From contig NZCH01000002.1 in assembly GCA_002688155.1 (NCBI GenBank), forward strand, positions 1-8,035: a stretch of 8,035 nucleotides of DNA, written 5' to 3'. This DNA is from Phycisphaerae bacterium. GTDB lineage: Bacteria; Planctomycetota; Phycisphaerae; Phycisphaerales; Phycisphaeraceae. The notes under the pieces are model-generated. The model did no database searches. It saw only the letters and a program-made list of their open reading frames with translations, and was not told where the DNA came from. Positions 1-5,693 of the stretch are shown here, one piece after another (position 1 is the stretch's first letter; each line of letters opens with the position of its first letter). The position numbers and the translations under genes are program-made.

Positions 1-1
1 A

Positions 2-994
2 CCCCTGAAAGGCCGCATCGGGCTTTTGATCGGATCACTGGCGCTGGCCGATGAAAACGTCAAACGGCGCCTGATGCGATCAGGACTCAAGGCCCTTGTG
101 AACGTGGACACGCGCGTGCCCTTCGCCTGGCCCACGAGCAATGGGTCCGCCCCCCAGTGGGTCAGGGGATTTCGCCTGCCCATGGCCGGCATCGCCTATC
201 TGGATGCGATACGACTGGTGGAACAGATTCCTCTGTCGGCCCACCTTACGATCGAGGCACGCCGATTTCCCGACACGAGCCACAGCGTCATGGGCGAGGT
301 CGTCGGTCGCACACGGCCCGAGGAAGTGATCCTCGTCAGCGGGCACCACGACTGCGTCGACGAGAACGTCGGGGCCGATGACAACGGCAGCGGCGTTATT
401 TTCATGCTGGAACTGGCCCGTTTGCTGTCCCGACAGTGCCCGCGACGTACCGTCCGTTTCATCAGCTACGGCGTGGAAGAGCGATTGAGCGTCGGCTCCT
501 ATCAGTACATGATGTCATTGACCCGGGCCGAGCAGCGGCGCATCGTTCTGGCTGTCAACGCCGACAGCGTGTCCTCGGCCGTGGGAACGGACGATGTCCT
601 GGTAACCGCAACACCGGACCTGGACCGCCTGGTGCGCCGTGTTTGGCAGGGGCGCAAGCACGCGGCCCGGATCAGTTCGAGCGTTCATGGCTATTCGGAT
701 CACTTTCCCTTCAACATCGCAGGTGTCCCATCCGTGAGCCTCGGACGCCGGAGCATCGAGGGCGGTTCAAGCTGGCAACTGCACAGTCGCCACGACAACC
801 TGGATCACGTGTCTGCCGATGTCCTGGCCAGAACTATCGACACGGCCGCCGTCCTCTTGAATCGCGTTGCCGGAGCCTCGGCGCTGCCTTTCCGTCGCAG
901 CATCGCGCCGAAGCTCGCCCGTGAAGTCGCAACGTTTGCCCGCGATACCTACCGCCATCCCTGGTCGGCGAAAGGGTTCGATTATGATTCTTAG
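2..994 (+). CDS. M28-family zinc aminopeptidase-like protein with PA domain (5' end outside window)
   Basis: The reading frame is already open at base 2, so the start lies to the left; an internal TTG at 26 is not a convincing start. The first part (KGRIGLLIGS, then GLKALVNVD and GIAYLDAIRLVE) resembles the end of a protease-associated (PA) insert. The M28 catalytic core follows. Numbering from base 26, visible metal and catalytic positions are H107-x-D109 (SGHHDC), D119 in GADDNGSG, E151-E152 (YGVEE, general base plus metal ligand), D180 (NADS) and H253 (LHSRHDN). All five expected elements of a two-zinc M28 peptidase are present, so the enzyme should be active. The family removes N-terminal residues from peptides and is often exported, but any signal peptide is off the window. 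Substrate cannot be told from the sequence. The gene ends 432 bases before the next one and looks like the last of its unit. Confidence 0.9.
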   Translation, partial: PLKGRIGLLIGSLALADENVKRRLMRSGLKALVNVDTRVPFAWPTSNGSAPQWVRGFRLPMAGIAYLDAIRLVEQIPLSAHLTIEARRFPDTSHSVMGEVVGRTRPEEVILVSGHHDCVDENVGADDNGSGVIFMLELARLLSRQCPRRTVRFISYGVEERLSVGSYQYMMSLTRAEQRRIVLAVNADSVSSAVGTDDVLVTATPDLDRLVRRVWQGRKHAARISSSVHGYSDHFPFNIAGVPSVSLGRRSIEGGSSWQLHSRHDNLDHVSADVLARTIDTAAVLLNRVAGASALPFRRSIAPKLAREVATFARDTYRHPWSAKGFDYDS

Positions 995-1021
995 TTTGGG
1001 ATTCGCGCTTTGGGTGCGTCA

Positions 1022-1050
1022 CGCTTACCGTTCATGAACCGGGTAACGCG
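1022..1050 (+). terminator. Stem-loop behind the M28 peptidase gene, possible transcription end
   Basis: CGCTTACC (1022-1029) pairs with GGTAA-c-GCG (1042-1050), an 8-bp stem with one bulged C. The loop contains the perfect palindrome GTTCATGAAC (1030-1039). It begins 28 bases after the peptidase stop codon, a fitting place for a terminator or RNA-stabilising hairpin. No U-tract follows, so it is not a classical intrinsic terminator. It could also be a protein-binding palindrome. Confidence 0.3.
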
Positions 1051-1171
1051 GTCTTGTCCAGACGGCCCGTGGGCACAATTCGTTGCGGTCGATTCCGCAC
1101 TCATCGACGACTCACCGTAATGGATCACTCAGCGCTGTACGTCGTGACACCATGTCCAATATCCTGTCGGC

Positions 1172-1192
1172 ATGTTGACTATTTATCAACAT
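1172..1192. promoter_or_regulatory. Operator-like inverted repeat, 7-bp perfect arms
   Basis: ATGTTGA (1172-1178) and TCAACAT (1186-1192) are perfect inverted arms separated by 7 bases (CTATTTA). The arms and spacer are AT-rich in a GC-rich setting. A candidate -35 hexamer lies inside the left arm, as expected for a repressor or activator site. No U-tract follows, so a terminator role is unlikely. The cognate regulator is not identifiable; the element does not match the classical Fur or PerR box. Confidence 0.4.
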
Positions 1193-1203
1193 TTGATTGC
1201 AAT
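1175..1203 (+). promoter_or_regulatory. Candidate sigma-70-type promoter overlapping the inverted repeat
   Basis: TTGACT (1175-1180) is separated by 17 bases from TGCAAT (1198-1203), matching 5/6 and 4/6 of the consensus hexamers with ideal spacing. Transcription would start near 1210 and give a leader of about 215 bases before the amidohydrolase. The -35 sits in the operator-like arm. It may be a regulated distal promoter, or chance in an AT-rich patch. Confidence 0.3.
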
Positions 1204-1365
1204 TCATCCAGGGCCACGCTCCGGGCGGCCTCGACTCGCCGCCCCTTGTCGATCCCGCAGACATTCCACCCACGGCTGCAGCGCACTGGCATCTGACCTT
1301 TACCGGCCTGCGACCGTCAGGCGCACGGCCAATACAGTGCGTTTTACATGCGCGACACTCTCTGC

Positions 1366-1393
1366 TGGACGTTTGTCATAGCTTTGCTAGGAT
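1366..1393 (+). promoter_or_regulatory. Candidate extended -10 promoter of the amidohydrolase gene
   Basis: TGCTAGGAT (1385-1393) fits an extended -10 (TGn plus TAGGAT). A weak -35 TGGACG lies at 1366-1371, 16 bases upstream. Start near 1400 would leave a leader of about 27 bases with the Shine-Dalgarno at 1415-1418. The 8-mer CTTTGCTA (1382-1389) recurs in the same position of the nuoC promoter, which strengthens the call. Confidence 0.45.
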
Positions 1394-1426
1394 CGCACGC
1401 TCTGGTCACACCTCAGGAAAACAACC

Positions 1427-2422
1427 ATGAAGACGTCTCCATTTGACCTCAATGACAGCGATCGCCAGATATGGGAAGAGGATCTGGCGGACTTTGTGCC
1501 CGCCCGCATATTTGATGCGCATTGTCACATGTTCTCCCAGTCGCATATGCGTCCGGGCGCCGAGCCGAGCACGCGCAACGATGAGGACTTTACGACTCAC
1601 GTCAAGTGGGCCCAGTTGCTGTTTCCCGGCAGGCAACTGAGTTGTCTTGTGCTGGGGATGCCTCTGCGCGGCATCGATCCGGATCGGCATAACACTTTCG
1701 TAGCCGAGCAGGTCGCCAGGGGCCCCGGGTGGCGGGCCAATCGGCTGGTCACGCCGGCATGTACGACGGCACAAATCGAACGGGACATCAAAAGCGGTGG
1801 ATTTATTGGCCTAAAGCCGTACCGGATTTATTCAGTTACGGGCGATTCCCACAACTGCCGAATTCACGAATTCCTTACGCACGAACAGATGGAACTGGCC
1901 GATCAGTTGGGGCTGTGGGTCACGATGCACCTTGCGCGACCACATGCCTGCGCGGACGAGCACAACCTCAAAGACCTGCAAGAGTACACCAACAAGCGAT
2001 ACCCGCGTATCAAATGGATTCTGGCGCACTGTGCACGCAGCTTCACATACTGGCCGATCCGACAGGCGGTTGACCGGCTGCGGGATATGCCCAACATCTG
2101 GTACGACCTGTCAGCAGTCACGAATGTGCACCCGCACCTGACATTGTTTCAAAAGGAAGACCTCAAGCGTATTTTTTACGGTTCGGACGGCGTGAATGCG
2201 ACCGGGTTTCACGGTAAGTACGCTGTGTTTGGTCGGTACTGGTTTCAGGTCGATCCAGGCGAGGAGGGTTACGGTTATGCGCACACAGAGGCACGGCCGA
2301 TCATGGCTATTTATGAACAGGTGCTGGCGATGAAGCAGGCGGCGGACATTGCCGGCCTGTCCAGGGATGATGTCGAACGCATCTTCTGGCGAAACGCGGT
2401 CGAGGCCCTTGAGATCGAATAA
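1427..2422 (+). CDS. Metal-dependent amidohydrolase, Amidohydro_2 family
   Basis: A 331-residue TIM-barrel hydrolase of the amidohydrolase superfamily. Metal-ligand positions are visible in the expected order: H32-x-H34 in FDAHCHM at the end of the first strand, K130 in GLKPY, H168 in VTMHLAR, H201 in ILAHCAR, and the catalytic D254 in FYGSDG. The Amidohydro_2 family includes decarboxylases such as ACMSD and gamma-resorcylate decarboxylase as well as lactone and amide hydrolases; the substrate cannot be assigned here. No signal peptide is seen, so it is probably cytoplasmic. The ATG at 1427 is preceded by AGGA (1415-1418) with 8 bases between, a good Shine-Dalgarno. A 51-codon gene follows after 10 bases and is probably co-transcribed. 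The long upstream interval with an operator-like repeat suggests regulated expression. Confidence 0.85.
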   Translation: MKTSPFDLNDSDRQIWEEDLADFVPARIFDAHCHMFSQSHMRPGAEPSTRNDEDFTTHVKWAQLLFPGRQLSCLVLGMPLRGIDPDRHNTFVAEQVARGPGWRANRLVTPACTTAQIERDIKSGGFIGLKPYRIYSVTGDSHNCRIHEFLTHEQMELADQLGLWVTMHLARPHACADEHNLKDLQEYTNKRYPRIKWILAHCARSFTYWPIRQAVDRLRDMPNIWYDLSAVTNVHPHLTLFQKEDLKRIFYGSDGVNATGFHGKYAVFGRYWFQVDPGEEGYGYAHTEARPIMAIYEQVLAMKQAADIAGLSRDDVERIFWRNAVEALEIE

Positions 2423-2432
2423 AGAGCAGCAT

Positions 2433-2588
2433 GTGACGCAGGCCCAGGTCCAACCCGCGCCAAAAGTCATTCAACCCGCGTTTGCACAGAACTTCCTGGA
2501 CCTGGCCGAGGCTGACAAATCCTTCGAATTTCAAGAGACGGCGCCCGGCAAACGCATCAAGATTCACTTGACGCCGCCGCAGGAATAA
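2433..2588 (+). CDS. Small hypothetical protein, 51 residues, behind the amidohydrolase
   Basis: I do not recognise this protein. It starts with GTG at 2433, 10 bases after the amidohydrolase stop, with AGAG at 2423-2426 as a plausible Shine-Dalgarno. The frame is open further upstream inside the amidohydrolase gene, but that part reads as an out-of-frame shadow. The N-terminus (TQAQVQPAPKVIQ) is polar and proline-containing. The middle (AFAQNFLDLAEADKSFEF) could be a short helix, and the end (GKRIKIHLTPPQE) is basic then acidic. There are no cysteines, membrane segment or signal peptide. It ends 20 bases before the convergent fur gene. The spacing suggests an operon with the amidohydrolase, perhaps as an accessory protein, but that is inference. 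It could be a non-coding spacer with a chance frame. Confidence 0.5.
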   Translation: MTQAQVQPAPKVIQPAFAQNFLDLAEADKSFEFQETAPGKRIKIHLTPPQE

Positions 2589-2608
2589 CACGGCTGGGTG
2601 AAAACGTT

Positions 2609-3088
2609 CTAAACGTTGTCGTCCCTGGCCTGCGGCGAAACACCGTAAACCACGAGCCGGACGCTGACCGGTTCGTACCCGTGCTCCTCGCAGATCCGGT
2701 CGCGCAGTTCTTCGATCTGTGGTGACGTGAACTCCGTAACCTGGCTGCTATCGACACAGACCAGGTGTCCGACGGGCTTTTTGCCGAAGCACAACTCGTA
2801 ATGTGCCTGCTTCGAGTCGATCAGCACTTCGGCGATGATCTTCGCGTCCTGAAGGTGTTTGAGCGTCCGGTAGAGCGTCGCGCGACTGACATGATGGCCG
2901 GCGGTGCGAATCTCGTCGTACAGCGTGCCGGCCTCAAACACGTTCTCTTTGGCCAGTACCGCGTCAAGACTGATCGCGCGCTCGGGAGTGAATTTGAGCC
3001 CCTCACGCTTGAGAAATCGTCTGAACACCGCGCACAGCGGCTGAAACATCAGATCTTCGGAACCGGTCGCGTCCTGTGCCTTGGCCAT
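2609..3088 (-). CDS. Fur-family transcriptional regulator with depleted metal sites
   Basis: A 159-residue Fur/PerR/Zur-type regulator. The N-terminal winged helix is clear: LKFTPERAISLDAVL (31-45) and the recognition helix SRATLYRTLKHLQDAKI (68-84). The C-terminal dimerisation domain begins at HYELCFG (96-102) and includes GHLVCVDSSQVTEF (107-120). The usual metal ligands are mostly gone. The HHDH-type motif has only H108, the CxxC is C111-V-D-S114, the late histidine after YG is V150, and the position matching E. coli Fur H33 appears to be F51. E98 and H136 remain. Family members repress iron, zinc or peroxide genes when metal-bound; this one may sense something else or act constitutively. 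It is divergent from hom and shares a 117-base interval with it. No Shine-Dalgarno is seen, and a -10 box lies 8 bases before the ATG. I do not assign fur, zur or perR. Confidence 0.85.
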   Translation of the reverse strand: MAKAQDATGSEDLMFQPLCAVFRRFLKREGLKFTPERAISLDAVLAKENVFEAGTLYDEIRTAGHHVSRATLYRTLKHLQDAKIIAEVLIDSKQAHYELCFGKKPVGHLVCVDSSQVTEFTSPQIEELRDRICEEHGYEPVSVRLVVYGVSPQARDDNV

Positions 3089-3096
3089 GGTGATTC

Positions 3097-3102
3097 ATTG
3101 TA
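3097..3102 (-). promoter_or_regulatory. -10 box of the Fur-family gene, leaderless arrangement
   Basis: On the minus strand TACAAT (5/6 of TATAAT) ends exactly 8 bases before the ATG at 3088. Transcription from it would start at or within a base or two of the start codon. There is no Shine-Dalgarno between, which fits a leaderless mRNA. No good -35 is visible at 16-18 bases upstream. Confidence 0.45.
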
Positions 3103-3123
3103 GCCAGTCACGCCGGGCGTTGG

Positions 3124-3129
3124 TATGCT
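3124..3129 (+). promoter_or_regulatory. Possible -10 box for hom
   Basis: TATGCT (4/6 of TATAAT) lies 76 bases before the GTG start of hom. A start near 3136 would give a leader of about 70 bases containing a small hairpin, ATCGG (3156-3160) with CCGAT (3167-3171). No convincing -35 was found. The divergent fur -10 is about 22 bases away, so the two promoters could interfere or share regulation. Confidence 0.25.
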
Positions 3130-3205
3130 GCACGGCTTGTCGCACGGGAATCGCCATCGGATTACGCCGATAAACGGTACATCGACCGGTGACGGGAGCA
3201 GGTGT

Positions 3206-4558
3206 GTGAGCGGTGAAACCATTGACATTGCCATGATTGGGCTGGGCACCGTTGGCGGCGGGGTCGTGCGGATGCTCGCACGGCACGGAGATGAGTACAC
3301 GCGACGTCTGGGTCGGCCGCTTCGTCTGCGCCGTGTACTCGTACGTAATGCGAATCGGCATCGTCAATCCGTCAACGAAACGTTCAAGGACGCAGGCGCA
3401 CAGACGATCATCAGCGCCGACACAATTACCGACGACGTCGATACTTTTTTTTCAGACGCGTCAACCTCGATAATGATCGAAGTTGCCGGGGGTGTCGATC
3501 CGGCCGGTGATTACGTCAGGCGCACGCTTGAGTCGGGCAATCACGTTGTGACTGCGAACAAGAGCCTGCTGGCGGCGCGTGGTATCGAGTTGTTCGACAC
3601 GGCAGCGCGACACAACGCCAGCCTCGCCTTCGAAGCATCGTGTGCGGGCGGCATTCCGATTGTCACGTCACTGCTGTTTGGCCTGGCGGCCAATCGAGTC
3701 AGCGGGCTGTACGGCATTCTCAACGGCACCTGCAATTACATCCTCACACAGATGACACAGCACGGCACGACGTACGCCGATGCGCTGACGCAGGCTCAGC
3801 AACTCGGTTTCGCCGAAGCGGACCCCTCGCTGGACGTCACCGGCCAGGACGCGGCGCAGAAACTGGCGATCCTTGCGGCATTGGCATTTGGTGCACGGAC
3901 CCACGAACGTGACGTCACCGTGCTGGGCATCGACACACTCGACCTGGCCGACATAAAGTTCGGCGCCGAATTGGGGTACGACGTCAAACTGCTGGGCATC
4001 GCCGAGCGCAGCGAAACGAACGGACGCATGTCGCTGGGCGTGCAGCCGTGCTTTGTGCATCGCGACGAACCGATTGCCCAGATTTACGGCTCGTTCAACG
4101 CGGTCTCGGTCTATGGCGACGCGGTCGGCCATGTCATGCAAATGGGGCGGGGCGCCGGGCAAATGCCCACGGCCAGTGCGGTCGTCAGCGACCTGATCAA
4201 CATCGCCGCGGGCTGGTACCCGCGCGCCTTCGCGAAGGTGGCAAGCTCGATTGCGTCCGGCGGCATGCCGGACGTGATACATGCCGACGAATTGACCGCA
4301 CGCTTTTATCTGCGTTTTAACATGCGTGACGAACCAGGCGTGATGGCAAAGGTCGCTACGATCCTTGGCACGGCGGACATCAGCATTTCCGCTGCGCTTC
4401 AGCATGAACAAATCGTAGACGGCTTTGTGCCCGTTGTCGTCGTGACACACAATGCAAAACAAGGCCGACTGCGCGAGGCACTGTCGCGGATCGAGGCGCT
4501 GGACACGATTTACGCAAGCCCGGTTTCGATTCGCATTGTTGATCTGCCCGGCGGTTAA
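3206..4558 (+). CDS. hom: Homoserine dehydrogenase with C-terminal ACT domain
   Basis: NAD(P)H-dependent reduction of aspartate semialdehyde to homoserine, the branch point to threonine and methionine. The N-terminal Rossmann fold has AMIGLGTVGGGVV (residues 9-21). TANK gives K119. The family signature FEASCAGGIPIV and NGTCNYI (173-179) follow, then EADPSLDVTGQDAAQK with E204, D215 and K219 at exactly the spacing of the catalytic residues of the yeast enzyme. An ACT domain from about residue 366 (FYLRFNMRDEPGVMAKV) is the usual site of threonine feedback inhibition. The 450-residue length is typical of monofunctional ACT-type enzymes; there is no aspartokinase fusion. I chose GTG 3206 because GGAG at 3195-3198 lies 7 bases upstream and homology starts at once. 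The in-frame ATG at 3125 would add 27 atypical residues and overlaps the likely promoter. It converges on the receiver-like gene with a 9-base gap. Confidence 0.95.
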   Translation: MSGETIDIAMIGLGTVGGGVVRMLARHGDEYTRRLGRPLRLRRVLVRNANRHRQSVNETFKDAGAQTIISADTITDDVDTFFSDASTSIMIEVAGGVDPAGDYVRRTLESGNHVVTANKSLLAARGIELFDTAARHNASLAFEASCAGGIPIVTSLLFGLAANRVSGLYGILNGTCNYILTQMTQHGTTYADALTQAQQLGFAEADPSLDVTGQDAAQKLAILAALAFGARTHERDVTVLGIDTLDLADIKFGAELGYDVKLLGIAERSETNGRMSLGVQPCFVHRDEPIAQIYGSFNAVSVYGDAVGHVMQMGRGAGQMPTASAVVSDLINIAAGWYPRAFAKVASSIASGGMPDVIHADELTARFYLRFNMRDEPGVMAKVATILGTADISISAALQHEQIVDGFVPVVVVTHNAKQGRLREALSRIEALDTIYASPVSIRIVDLPGG

Positions 4559-4567
4559 ACGGCTCGC

Positions 4568-4942
4568 TCATTCATCACCGCTGGCGAAATGACGCAGTAT
4601 CTGTGGCAATTGTGCGGCGAACTGTCCGCGCGGCATCACGGTAGCGCCGCGGTCCTGAGCGGCCTGTAATATGTCGGTTGCCACGTGCGACCCGAAGGCG
4701 ACGATGGGAAGCTTCGGGTCATGGCCGTGCGCGTGTTCAATCAGCGCGAGCCCTGAGTCGCCCAGGTCCAGGTCAATCAGGACCGCCCACACGGGTTCGT
4801 TCAGGTACCCGTCGTCGACCTGGTGAAGGCGGGCATCGAGCGCTTCGACGCCGCGCACCTGCCGCATGGGCAGGTTCAGCGACTCGCCGGTCGAACGGAC
4901 TTTGGTTGAAAAGATCAGGTCACTGCAGGCGTATACGATCAT
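4568..4942 (-). CDS. Receiver-like (CheY-fold) protein with degenerate pocket, coupled to nadD
   Basis: A 124-residue stand-alone domain with the alternating strand/helix pattern of response-regulator receivers: MIVYACSD, then VWAVLIDLDLGDSG (51-64) with aspartates at 57 and 59 where the phosphoryl acceptor would be, LPIVAFGSH (78-86) and GATVMPRG (99-106). The acidic pair expected after the first strand is missing (ACSD), the Thr/Ser after the fourth strand is shifted (GS), and the invariant Lys-Pro of the fifth loop reads PRG. It is therefore probably a pseudo-receiver that does not undergo normal phosphotransfer. No output domain or partner kinase is present. Its ATG overlaps the nadD TGA as ATGA, and AAGAGG inside nadD (4951-4956) lies 8 bases upstream, so translation is coupled to nadD. 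Its role is unknown; the fold assignment is moderate. Confidence 0.65.
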   Translation of the reverse strand: MIVYACSDLIFSTKVRSTGESLNLPMRQVRGVEALDARLHQVDDGYLNEPVWAVLIDLDLGDSGLALIEHAHGHDPKLPIVAFGSHVATDILQAAQDRGATVMPRGQFAAQLPQILRHFASGDE

Positions 4943-5604
4943 GATCGCAGCCTCTTACTTCGGTATAAATCATTGTTTTCAATGTATTCACGCACTTGTG
5001 GCGAGACCATGCCATTGATTGATGCACCCGCCGCGATGCGCTGGCGTATTTCGCTGGCGCTCAGATCCATCACGGGGACGTCGACCAGCCGAGCGGCCCA
5101 ATCACAACACGTTAGTTCCGTTGGCAATCGCGCAAGCAGGGACTCGGCGGCATCAGGCGGGCGGACCATTACCAGCGGGTCGGCAAGGTCGATGATCCGT
5201 CGCCAGTCCCGCCACTGATGAAACAAAAGCAACTGATCGGCGCCGATCAGCAGGCGCAGTCCGACTCGATTGTCGTACGCGTCGCGCAATGCGGCCAACG
5301 TGTCGACCGTGTAACTGACGCCGCCGTGGTCTATTTCGTACGTCGAGATGCACGCATCGTCGACGTCGACAAGCGCGATCCGCAGCATCGCCAGACGGTG
5401 GTCATCGCTGGCCGTTGCGGCGGTGCGTTTGAATGGTGACGTTGCCGTGGGCACGTACAGCACGGCGTCGGCGCCGACCGCGCGTTTTACCAATATGGGC
5501 AATTGCACGTGCGCCAGGTGCGGCGGATCAAAGGTGCCGCCGAAGACCAGTACGGTCGTGCAGTCCGCGATCACCGGCGGAAATTGGTCGTTGCGATTGG
5601 TCAT
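4939..5604 (-). CDS. nadD: Nicotinate-nucleotide adenylyltransferase
   Basis: Transfers AMP from ATP to nicotinate mononucleotide, giving deamido-NAD in NAD biosynthesis; cytoplasmic. The 221-residue protein shows the nucleotidyltransferase motif GGTFDPPHLAH (22-32, H29 and H32 being the HxGH-type histidines with Ala in place of Gly). It continues with PTATSPFK (52-59), the substrate-loop GADQLLLFHQWRDW (121-134), the LSASEIRQRI motif (181-190, the ISSTxIR equivalent) and the family ending MVSPQVREYI (199-208). An N-terminal extension of about 17 residues precedes the first strand. The ATG at 5604 is chosen because it forms an ATGA overlap with a 30-codon upstream frame. The local AGGAC is too close for a standard Shine-Dalgarno, so translation may depend on coupling. 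The neighbours are not the usual obgE, rsfS or proA. Confidence 0.93.
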   Translation of the reverse strand: MTNRNDQFPPVIADCTTVLVFGGTFDPPHLAHVQLPILVKRAVGADAVLYVPTATSPFKRTAATASDDHRLAMLRIALVDVDDACISTYEIDHGGVSYTVDTLAALRDAYDNRVGLRLLIGADQLLLFHQWRDWRRIIDLADPLVMVRPPDAAESLLARLPTELTCCDWAARLVDVPVMDLSASEIRQRIAAGASINGMVSPQVREYIENNDLYRSKRLRS

Positions 5605-5693
5605 GTCCTGTCGCCGGATTCCTGGATCAATTCGATCGCCTGTCTTTTCAATGTCGTCACGGCCGTATTGCTGTCATTGGCAAAACGTCTCAT
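5601..5693 (-). CDS. Micro-ORF of 30 codons overlapping nadD
   Basis: ATG at 5693 to TGA at 5601; the TGA overlaps the nadD ATG as ATGA. AGG lies 8 bases upstream of its own start. The predicted peptide begins MRRFANDSNTAV and ends with a helix-prone stretch, TLKRQAIELIQESGDRT. I do not recognise it. It may be a genuine small protein, a translational coupler for nadD, or the remaining C-terminus of a longer gene whose frame was broken upstream: its own start overlaps another TGA in the preceding frame. Third-position G+C is modest (17 of 30 codons), lower than in nadD. Confidence 0.35.
   Translation of the reverse strand: MRRFANDSNTAVTTLKRQAIELIQESGDRT

Larger units (their letters stand above)
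995..1426. other. Non-coding interval of about 430 bases upstream of the amidohydrolase gene
   Basis: Short open frames here lack Shine-Dalgarno sequences and the third-position G+C preference of neighbouring genes, so I see no gene. The interval holds a stem-loop just after the peptidase gene, an operator-like inverted repeat near 1172-1192 inside a locally AT-rich patch, a candidate promoter overlapping that repeat, and a second candidate promoter close to the amidohydrolase start. No tRNA-like fold or known riboswitch motif was recognised. The space between the two candidate promoters (about 1204-1365) shows nothing I can name. Confidence 0.55.

Noticed and set aside
1204..1365. Possible small RNA or tRNA in the long intergenic region
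   Set aside because: No cloverleaf, T-loop consensus or terminator hairpin with a T-run could be found on either strand.
1406..1774. 122-codon frame antisense to the amidohydrolase start
   Set aside because: It covers the amidohydrolase ribosome-binding site and the HxH motif region on the other strand, with no motif of its own.
2603..2617. AACGTT-cta-AACGTT inverted repeat between two convergent genes as a terminator
   Set aside because: The stem is only six weak base pairs with a three-base loop, lies mostly inside the end of the Fur-like gene, and has no T-run on either side.
3125..3205. Upstream ATG start for hom adding 27 residues
   Set aside because: The added residues do not resemble the family N-terminus, the ATG overlaps the candidate -10 box, and GTG 3206 has a well-placed GGAG.
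3668..4462. Long open frame antisense to hom (264 codons)
   Set aside because: It lies entirely opposite a gene with all homoserine dehydrogenase motifs, has no Shine-Dalgarno, and its product is rich in Arg/His/Val as expected for a shadow frame in GC-rich DNA.
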